A DNA stretch of 6,580 nucleotides from an uncultured Eubacterium sp. (GTDB lineage Bacteria; Bacillota_A; Clostridia; Lachnospirales; Lachnospiraceae): positions 1-6,580 of the forward strand of contig CAQBGY010000188.1 of NCBI GenBank assembly GCA_948759685.1. The letters run 5' to 3'. Positions 1-5,148 of this stretch are shown piece after piece (the stretch's first letter is position 1; every line of letters begins with the position of its first letter). Below the pieces are notes generated by a model that did no database searches, was not told where the DNA came from, and worked only from the letters and a program-made list of their open reading frames with translations. The translations under genes and the position numbers were made by a program.

Positions 1-3
1 CGT

Positions 4-282
4 ATGAAAGATAACAGAGAAAATATTAAGGAAAGATTAGATAATGTTTTTATTGAAAAAATGGCTTTTGCAGTGAATAAACTTTCTGATGACCAGCGTT
101 CAAAGAGCTTGTTAAGCGACTGTATAAGAATGCAGGCGAGAGATTTGTTGAAACTTTATATGGAATTGGAGGATGAATTTCATATTGATTTCAATCCGCT
201 TGTGTTAGAGGGAAACTTTGATAAATATAATTACCTTCTGGAATATATTGTAATCAAAACCGAAGAAAAGAATGTCAATTAG
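4..282 (+). CDS. Acyl carrier-related protein of a peptide maturation system, lacking the phosphopantetheine serine
   Basis: This 92-residue protein has the size and helix pattern of an acyl carrier protein. The block LKLYMELEDEFHIDF (residues 49-63) matches the ACP helix-2 pattern 'VELVMALEEEFGI', and GNFDKYNYLLEYI (70-82) fits the last helix. Aligned this way, the serine of the ACP 'DSL' motif falls on Ala45 (QARDL), so it probably cannot carry a 4'-phosphopantetheine arm. This agrees with a known clostridial family, the 'peptide maturation system acyl carrier-related protein' (TIGR04069-type, from memory), found beside radical SAM maturases of Cys-rich peptides. It probably acts as a binding or scaffold partner in the cytoplasm rather than an acyl carrier (inference). 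Only three bases precede the ATG, so the ribosome binding site is not visible and a slightly more upstream start cannot be excluded. Its stop overlaps the ATG at 272 by 11 bases, as in translationally coupled operons. Confidence 0.75.
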   Translation: MKDNRENIKERLDNVFIEKMAFAVNKLSDDQRSKSLLSDCIRMQARDLLKLYMELEDEFHIDFNPLVLEGNFDKYNYLLEYIVIKTEEKNVN

Positions 283-370
283 GAAGATTCGTGTTTGCGT
301 CATTGGTGACGAAATATGAAATCGGAAAGTGTGCAGTGCTTGTAATACATATAAGAATATGGTGGTTTTA
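272..370 (+). pseudogene. Possible relict, stop-interrupted copy of the protease 5' end (or a coupled leader ORF)
   Basis: The ATG at 272 overlaps the end of the preceding gene and opens a 15-codon ORF, MSIRKIRVCVIGDEI, that ends at TGA 317-319. The frame then continues without another stop into the S8 protease. Residues KIRVCVIGDEI resemble the true protease start KIHICVIDNGV (371 onward). After the stop, YKNMVV (350-367) resembles YKDMEV (437-454). By hand, the DNA matches at 15 of 21 bases for 284-304 versus 383-403, and at 14 of 18 for 350-367 versus 437-454. A 12-base length difference lies between the two blocks. This looks like a decayed tandem duplicate or the remnant of a deleted paralogous protease. 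The catalytic Asp position reads Gly in this copy. Alternatives are a short coupling ORF that feeds ribosomes to the protease gene, or chance similarity. Confidence 0.4.
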
Positions 371-1729
371 ATGGTAAATGATAAAATTCATATATGCGTA
401 ATAGATAATGGGGTGTTTTGCGGACAAGTTCATTTATATAAAGATATGGAAGTTATTGGTAGTGAGATTAGACCGTCTGTATCGAAAAGTGATAATTTAT
501 CGCATGGATCAGCTTGTGCCAATGTAATTAAAAAAAATATAAAAAAATCATATGAGTTGAGCAGTATCACTATTTTGGATTCGCATGGTAAGGGTGAAGC
601 AGGCAGTTTGCTTCTGGCATTAGAATGGTGTAAGAATAATGATGTTGATATTATCAACCTGAGTTTGGGAAGCATATATTTCAAAGACAGGAAATTGCTG
701 CAAAAACTTATTAACGAATGTGTATATTCTGGTTTGATTATTGTGGCGGCTTTATCCAATGCAGGATATGTAACATATCCTGCAGGATTTACGAACGTGA
801 TTGCAGTAAGAAAATCCGATGCATTAAAAAGGCGGGAATATAAAGCAACTTACAATACAGGGCTTGGCTTCGGCATTGTTGAAACATATGGGTGCGATAC
901 AGTCCTTGTTGATGGTAAAATGCATCAGACGAGGGCAAGTAACAGCATTGCAACGCCTTATGTAACTTCTAAAATTGCAGATATTTATTTTAAGGGTATC
1001 AATCCGTTTTATATTAGGCGTTTTTTTTCATGTGAACAAATGGATATAAACTGTTTTTGCATTGATTGGGTTAGAACTGCGTATCTTGATCATGTAAAAT
1101 TGCCTTCTGCAATTTGTAGTTTTTGTATCACAGATGATTTAGACGGTGCTGATACGGTTATTCTTGTGGAAATGGATAGTATTGGGCATTATCTTAACAT
1201 TGGGAAAAATATAATATACTTGGGTAATGACAAGTTGGCAATGACAAGCGATAGCTGTTATATTTGGTCACGTTATAACAGGGAGAGACAAATAGACCTG
1301 AACCCATATTTTGATAATGAAGATATTGAAATACCAGTGATTTTTGTTAAGGGCAGTGATTCACTAAATAAAGTTAGGGAACTGTGTTGTAAAATGATTG
1401 AACAGGATTATAATGCATACGGTGTAACTGACAAAATTGCCGGGGAACTCATCGGGCTTAGATATATTCCGATAGGGGAGAAAAAAGGGTGTGACATAAA
1501 AAAATATATTTGCAGTGAGATATTTTATGGACAATATGATGTTTTAATTTGCGATTTGGGTAGTTACTCAAAGGAAGATATTCAAGCGGAAATTTTCACA
1601 GAGCCTGATGTATATATATGTGCAGATGATGAAAAAATTTCTGTTTATAGTGAAGAAGAAAGCAGGGTGTTTATAGATAATAGAAATATACTGGAGCAGT
1701 ATATTATTGAACTGCTCACAAGGGAGTAA
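371..1729 (+). CDS. Subtilisin-like (S8) serine peptidase fused to a C-terminal peptide-maturation-type domain
   Basis: The protein has 452 residues from ATG 371. Its first ~200 residues carry the full subtilase set: Asp12 in VIDNG, His45 in SHGSACA, oxyanion Asn130 in AALSNAG, and Ser192 in SNSIATPYV (equivalent to GTSMATPHV). There is no signal peptide or propeptide, so the enzyme is probably cytoplasmic or works at the exporter, for example cutting leader peptides (inference). Residues from about 225 on are not part of the subtilase fold. They include IPVIFVKGSDSLNK (321-334), which looks like a degenerate P-loop, and YDVLICDLGSYSKED (about 389-403). I tentatively relate this part to TIGR04066-type peptide maturation proteins (recollection, unverified). 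ATG 371 is preferred because GGTGG lies just upstream (361-365) and the catalytic Asp then sits at the usual distance. GTG 329 and ATG 359 are in-frame alternatives. The stop lies seven bases before the exporter start. Confidence 0.85.
   Translation: MVNDKIHICVIDNGVFCGQVHLYKDMEVIGSEIRPSVSKSDNLSHGSACANVIKKNIKKSYELSSITILDSHGKGEAGSLLLALEWCKNNDVDIINLSLGSIYFKDRKLLQKLINECVYSGLIIVAALSNAGYVTYPAGFTNVIAVRKSDALKRREYKATYNTGLGFGIVETYGCDTVLVDGKMHQTRASNSIATPYVTSKIADIYFKGINPFYIRRFFSCEQMDINCFCIDWVRTAYLDHVKLPSAICSFCITDDLDGADTVILVEMDSIGHYLNIGKNIIYLGNDKLAMTSDSCYIWSRYNRERQIDLNPYFDNEDIEIPVIFVKGSDSLNKVRELCCKMIEQDYNAYGVTDKIAGELIGLRYIPIGEKKGCDIKKYICSEIFYGQYDVLICDLGSYSKEDIQAEIFTEPDVYICADDEKISVYSEEESRVFIDNRNILEQYIIELLTRE
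1721..1726 (+). promoter_or_regulatory. Ribosome binding site of the ABC exporter, inside the protease 3' end
   Basis: AGGGAG lies 10 bases before ATG 1737 and overlaps the last codons of the protease. It decides the exporter start: the in-frame TTG at 1707 would place this site inside the coding region and add ten residues before the usual Met-Ala-Glu-Lys. The arrangement suggests translational coupling of protease and exporter. Confidence 0.7.
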
Positions 1730-1736
1730 TGACTTA

Positions 1737-3470
1737 ATGGCAGAAAAAGATATAATTCATAAATTAAAATATTTGTTATATGAGCATAGAAGAAAAATTT
1801 TTATAATATTTGGCTGTCTTTTAATATCCACAGGTTTAAATTTGTGTATTCCGCTTATTAGTAAAAAAATTATGGATGATGGATTTATTGGCGGCAATAA
1901 AAGTATTTTAATACATTTGGTAGTGTGTTCTTTTGGAATATATATAGTCATATCGGCTTTGAATATTATAAAAGAAAAAGTGCGTGTGGAAATTGCCGCT
2001 AAAGTGCAATATTCATTATGGAATCAGGCATATGAACACCTGATGAAGATGAAAATAGGCTATTTTAATGGCAGGAATGTTGCGGAAATATTTAACAATC
2101 TTAGTGTAGATATTTCAAATATGGTATCAGTAGCAGATGAAAGTGTGTTTTTCGTTGTGACACAGGCATTCAGCATGGTTGGAGGGGTTATCGGTCTTTT
2201 TATACTGGACTGCCGCATGACAGTTCTTGTATTGTTGTTTATCCCCGTTAAGGCTGTTGTCATGAAGTATTTTGCAAAGTACCGCAAGAAAGTCATTGAT
2301 GAATTTATCCTTGACAGTGAAAAATATTCTGGCTGGTTTGGAGATACAGTAGGTGGCATAAGGGAAGTAAAGCTCTTTGGCATTTTGGATAACAAGCATA
2401 GTGAGTTTAATGAAAAGCAGAGGGCAGTGATTCACAGGCAGAAGAAAATGAATATGCTTAGTCAATGGAATACTGTGGCAGATGCGGTATTAGTGCATTT
2501 ATTGACAACACTGATATATATAGTTGGCTCTAATTTAGTCTTTAATATGCAGCTTTCAGTCGGCAGCATTTTTGCATTTATTACATACAGCGCATATGTG
2601 ACCGGACCAATCTCTGCTATTTTGAATATTGGTTATCTGCTGTCAGGAATCATTCCATCAACCAAAAGATATTATGAGTTTATGGAACTGGAGGAAGAAG
2701 GTAGTAGTCAGGGAATAACAGCATCCCCACGGTTTGGGGATATAGAGTTAAAAAATGTTTCATTTGCTTATGAGGATGGAAAGCCTGTTTTGGATGGCTT
2801 AAATGTTATATTTCATAAGGGGAGTAAAACTGCTGTCATAGGCAGAAATGGCTCTGGCAAGACGACTATCATAAACTTGCTTACAAGGCTGTATGAGCCA
2901 GATGCAGGGAGAATACTTCTGAACGGCATGGATATTGCGGATATACCATTACAAGTATACAGGGACATGGTTTCCATCGTTAGCCAGCAGATTTATCTTT
3001 TTAACGATACAATCAGAAACAATATCTGCTTGTATAAACAGACGGATGATAGTTCACTAATGGCAGCCTGTGAAGAAAGCGGATTGGGAGAGTTCATTTC
3101 AGAAGTGTCTTTGGATTATATAGTAGGACAGAATGGATCAATGCTTTCCGGTGGACAGAAACAGAAGATTGCTATGGCAAGGACACTGGTACAGGATAAA
3201 CCAATTGTAATTTTTGATGAGGCTACGTCTAATGCAGATGTATATTCGGAACAGCAAATTAACGGTTTGCTGCATACGATGTTGAAGGATAAGACTGTGA
3301 TTGTGATAACACATAAGAGAGAAATACTTAGCGAGATGGATCAGATTGTGGTACTGAAGGAAGGCAGGGTTACAAGTGCCGGGCGGTATGATGAACTGAC
3401 AGACACAAGTGACGAATTGAGGACGATGATGGAAATGACAGAGCAGAGGGGAGATGAAATGGCAGAGTAA
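1737..3470 (+). CDS. ABC-type peptide exporter, fused membrane and ATPase domains, no C39 peptidase domain
   Basis: This 577-residue half-transporter would work as a homodimer in the membrane, using ATP to export a peptide or small protein. Six hydrophobic segments lie at about 19-39, 56-76, 138-157, 160-180, 248-268 and 275-298, which is the ABC exporter membrane domain. The ATPase domain has Walker A GRNGSGKTT (369-377, Lys375), the Q-loop at Gln417 in VSQQ, the signature LSGGQ (470-474), Walker B IVIFDEATS (Asp494, Glu495) and the switch His526 in VITHKRE, so it should be active. The length is normal for an MsbA-like exporter and clearly shorter than lantibiotic/bacteriocin exporters with an N-terminal C39 protease (about 700 residues). 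Leader removal would therefore need another enzyme, and the S8 protease encoded seven bases upstream is the obvious candidate (inference). A drug or lipid exporter is possible from the sequence alone, but the context favours peptide export. Confidence 0.9.
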   Translation: MAEKDIIHKLKYLLYEHRRKIFIIFGCLLISTGLNLCIPLISKKIMDDGFIGGNKSILIHLVVCSFGIYIVISALNIIKEKVRVEIAAKVQYSLWNQAYEHLMKMKIGYFNGRNVAEIFNNLSVDISNMVSVADESVFFVVTQAFSMVGGVIGLFILDCRMTVLVLLFIPVKAVVMKYFAKYRKKVIDEFILDSEKYSGWFGDTVGGIREVKLFGILDNKHSEFNEKQRAVIHRQKKMNMLSQWNTVADAVLVHLLTTLIYIVGSNLVFNMQLSVGSIFAFITYSAYVTGPISAILNIGYLLSGIIPSTKRYYEFMELEEEGSSQGITASPRFGDIELKNVSFAYEDGKPVLDGLNVIFHKGSKTAVIGRNGSGKTTIINLLTRLYEPDAGRILLNGMDIADIPLQVYRDMVSIVSQQIYLFNDTIRNNICLYKQTDDSSLMAACEESGLGEFISEVSLDYIVGQNGSMLSGGQKQKIAMARTLVQDKPIVIFDEATSNADVYSEQQINGLLHTMLKDKTVIVITHKREILSEMDQIVVLKEGRVTSAGRYDELTDTSDELRTMMEMTEQRGDEMAE

Positions 3471-3547
3471 GAAGAAGTGCTAAAATATATTACAACTTTA
3501 GAATGTTTATAAAGTATTGTGTAGTGTAGAAAATGAATTTGTATGTT

Positions 3548-3554
3548 AAGGAGG
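3548..3554 (+). promoter_or_regulatory. Strong ribosome binding site of the 231-residue protein
   Basis: AAGGAGG is a near-perfect Shine-Dalgarno sequence, seven bases before ATG 3562. It fixes the start and suggests high expression compared with the weak sites of the protease and exporter. The 91-base gap that contains it (3471-3561) is very AT-rich. I could not assemble a convincing -35/-10 pair or a terminator there, so read-through from the exporter is as likely as a separate promoter. Confidence 0.75.
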
Positions 3555-3561
3555 AATAAAT

Positions 3562-4257
3562 ATGTCTAATATTACAAATTATAGTTTCCTTGTTCAAAGT
3601 ATGTTCGGAGGAAAAAGAACTTCATGGGGAACGGGATCAACCTTGCCGGGTGTGTTTCAGTTTTCACAGTTAAACAGCAGTTCCATACAGTCACAATTGA
3701 AAGCGGCGGGGATTGATACGAACAGTAAGCAGTATAAAGCGGTTATTCAGCGGATGACAAAGAGTGGATGCACTGGCAATATGTTTACAAATGTGCAGGC
3801 AATTAAAAATCTAATGAAAAATTACAATTCAAGAGGAGAATTTGTCGATTCAGATGGATTGACCGGTCTTATTGTAACAGATGAAACAGGCGACAACTAT
3901 AAAAAGATTATTGATATTCCTGAAAGCAGCAAGGATAAAATGTTTGAAGCTGTAAGAGATAGTTTTTTGCATCGTAATGGAATGGGGGACGGAAATGGAG
4001 ATACAGAAATTTTCACGGATATGTATAGGCAGATGAAGTCAGACGACAGACTGTCCGCAGGTTATACATTGAGGCAGTACCGTTCGGCATATGTGCAGGC
4101 GTTTGTATCAGCGGTTAAGGCAGTTGATGCCGGATGGACATACGGCAAATCCATACCATCCGGTGTATTGGACGGCATTACAAGAGAATCTATAGAGAGT
4201 GCGCTTGTGCAGAAAGGAAATACTTTTGCGAACAAAATGGTTGATTACTATGTTTAA
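3562..4257 (+). CDS. Uncharacterised protein, DUF3879-like
   Basis: The protein has 231 residues, one cysteine, no signal peptide and no membrane segment. The first ~45 residues (SNITNYSFLVQSMFGG, then a Gly/Ser/Thr-rich stretch) look flexible and separate from the rest. The body contains AGIDTNSKQYKAVIQRM (about 50-66), TNVQAIKNLMKNYNSRGEF, IIDIPESSKDKMFEAV, and a C-terminal part with DRLSAGYTLRQYRSAYVQAF and a late TRESIESALVQKGNTFANK. From memory this order of blocks matches a Firmicutes family of unknown function, DUF3879-like proteins; I cannot confirm this here. Position after the exporter and a very strong ribosome binding site suggest that it is made in quantity with the locus. It could be an export substrate, an immunity or accessory protein, or an unrelated neighbour. 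The sequence does not decide between these. Confidence 0.8.
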   Translation: MSNITNYSFLVQSMFGGKRTSWGTGSTLPGVFQFSQLNSSSIQSQLKAAGIDTNSKQYKAVIQRMTKSGCTGNMFTNVQAIKNLMKNYNSRGEFVDSDGLTGLIVTDETGDNYKKIIDIPESSKDKMFEAVRDSFLHRNGMGDGNGDTEIFTDMYRQMKSDDRLSAGYTLRQYRSAYVQAFVSAVKAVDAGWTYGKSIPSGVLDGITRESIESALVQKGNTFANKMVDYYV

Positions 4258-4308
4258 ATAAAAAATTCTGTGGGTCTAATAAGCATATACTTTAAATCTT
4301 ATATTATT

Positions 4309-4315
4309 AGGAGGG
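4309..4315 (+). promoter_or_regulatory. Ribosome binding site that fixes a TTG start at 4324
   Basis: AGGAGGG lies eight bases before TTG 4324. An in-frame GTG at 4270 would make this site coding and would put a charged, non-signal-like extension before the signal peptide. The TTG is therefore the better start. The first two bases of the site also fall in the right arm of a weak 7-base inverted repeat, CTAATAA (4276-4282) and TTATTAG (4304-4310). Confidence 0.75.
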
Positions 4316-4323
4316 CGAAACAA

Positions 4324-4773
4324 TTGAAAGCAATAACAAAAAGAACATTTATAGCTTTTACGGCATGTATCATGGCATGTATGATGTTTTCAATTCAGGT
4401 ATTTGCAGCATCAAGTTTTTTTAGCAAGAGCACAACTAAGCTGAATGCTTACAATGGAGGAAAATCTAATGAGTCAACTTTTTCATCGGGCAGCGTACCT
4501 AAAGACGCCGAAATTACAGGCGTCCGAATACATTACACTGTATCATCTGGTACAGATCCATATACAGTATATCTGATCAGTCCGGAAAAAACGAGGTATA
4601 TAGTGTCTGGACCGCTTTCAAGCACAACGGTATCTAATATAAGTGCTTTTAACGGAGAAAATCCGGAAGGAACATGGACTGCTTATATTATAAATGAAGG
4701 TTATACAACACATGGAAATATTTATCCTGTTTCAACGGTAACATTAAGTGTAACTGTGAATTATGAATATTAA
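4324..4773 (+). CDS. Secreted protein with a P-domain-like (proprotein convertase) fold
   Basis: The protein has 149 residues from TTG 4324. It begins with a clear Sec signal peptide: basic MKAITKR, a hydrophobic core to about residue 24, and a cleavage site VFA-AS after Ala28. The mature part is about 121 residues, rich in Ser, Thr and Tyr, and predicted mainly beta. VRIHYTVSSGTDPYTVYLISPEKT (from about 67) and above all FNGENPEGTWTAYI (109-122) match the P/Homo B domain pattern, in which strands lead to SP-x-GT and then F-x-GE-x-x-x-GTW-x-L. P-domains usually follow the catalytic domain of kexin-type S8 proteases and help fold or stabilise it. Here it stands alone and is secreted without a membrane anchor or sortase motif. 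It is 66 bases behind the 231-residue gene and ahead of a terminator, so it is probably the last gene of the unit. It could be a surface or carbohydrate-binding adhesin-like protein instead. Confidence 0.8.
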   Translation: MKAITKRTFIAFTACIMACMMFSIQVFAASSFFSKSTTKLNAYNGGKSNESTFSSGSVPKDAEITGVRIHYTVSSGTDPYTVYLISPEKTRYIVSGPLSSTTVSNISAFNGENPEGTWTAYIINEGYTTHGNIYPVSTVTLSVTVNYEY

Positions 4774-4884
4774 GTTTTTGTACAGTTGAGTAAATATTTG
4801 AAGTATATGCTTTTAAAATAAGCCTTTATTTGTCAGAGTGGCAAAATCAAAAAATACTTTATGTAATTAAATTAATTTTAAAAA

Positions 4885-4931
4885 GAGGCATCTATTGGAA
4901 GATATGATACCAATAGATGCCTTTATATTTT
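4885..4931 (+). terminator. Rho-independent terminator after the P-domain gene, possibly two-way
   Basis: GGCATCTATTGG (4887-4898) and CCAATAGATGCC (4910-4921) form a perfect 12-base-pair stem with an 11-base loop, followed by TTTATATTTT. On the other strand the stem is followed by a T-rich run (complement of the A-run at 4880-4886), so it could also stop transcription coming from the relaxase side. The region between the P-domain gene and this stem (4774-4884) is AT-rich. I see nothing else in it except a weak 6-base AT stem around 4817-4832. Confidence 0.85.
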
Positions 4932-4957
4932 CAAGTCAGAGAACAGGAGTTTTTGAA

Positions 4958-5101
4958 ATGGAAGAATCGCTTAAAAGCGGTGAAGTACAGTATAGATGTG
5001 GAGTACAATACATGAAAGAACGATATAGTAATCTACACAGGGCAAAAATGACGAAACAGTTGGATTTTTGGAAGCACCATAAAAAAGAGGGTGTATCGTA
5101 G
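4958..5101 (+). CDS. Small hypothetical ORF (47 residues) between two terminators
   Basis: ATG 4958 is preceded by AGGAG (4945-4949) at eight bases, a good ribosome binding site. The product would be basic and aromatic-rich, with CGVQYMKERYSNLHRAK in the middle and QLDFWKHHKKEGVS at the end. I recognise no family. The last codons and the stop (TAG 5099-5101) sit inside the left arm of the following terminator hairpin, so translation to the end would compete with hairpin folding. The frame is open further upstream to a TTG at 4895, but that start lies within the terminator stem and is unlikely. The good ribosome binding site supports a real gene; short length and lack of known relatives argue for caution. 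Confidence 0.5.
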   Translation: MEESLKSGEVQYRCGVQYMKERYSNLHRAKMTKQLDFWKHHKKEGVS

Positions 5102-5138
5102 TGAAGTGAAAACTTCGTTGCGGCACACCCTCTTTTTT
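5081..5138. terminator. Long two-way terminator hairpin between convergent genes
   Basis: AAAAAAGAGGGTGT (5081-5094) pairs perfectly with ACACCCTCTTTTTT (5125-5138). After a short internal mismatch, a second stem of 10 pairs including G-T wobbles continues (5097-5106 with 5113-5122) around a small loop at 5107-5112. Each strand ends the hairpin with a run of six T, so it can terminate both the rightward small ORF and the leftward relaxase gene, whose stop is only 10 bases away. The hairpin is unusually long, 58 bases in total. Confidence 0.9.
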
Positions 5139-5148
5139 AATGTCGAAT

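Noticed and set aside
316..345. Nine-codon ORF starting at ATG 316 as an attenuator leader
   Set aside because: No run of regulatory codons and no alternative terminator/antiterminator hairpins follow it.
329..370. GTG 329 as the protease start
   Set aside because: It would add 14 residues with two cysteines before the subtilase core and has no well-placed ribosome binding site; ATG 371 fits better, though not decisively.
430..759. Leftward 109-codon ORF antisense to the protease
   Set aside because: It lies opposite the catalytic part of the S8 protease, has no ribosome binding site that I can see and no recognisable domain; it is a shadow of the AT-rich coding strand.
2060..2465. Two leftward ORFs antisense to the exporter membrane domain
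   Set aside because: They overlap each other in different frames and oppose a well-supported ABC exporter; no motif supports either.
3490..3518. Possible promoter TTACAA with a downstream AT-rich -10
   Set aside because: No -10 hexamer of acceptable quality lies at 16-18 bases; such matches are expected by chance in this AT-rich gap.
4276..4310. Inverted repeat CTAATAA/TTATTAG before the P-domain gene as an operator or RNA switch
   Set aside because: Only seven A/T-rich pairs around a 21-base loop; too weak to claim, although it touches the ribosome binding site.
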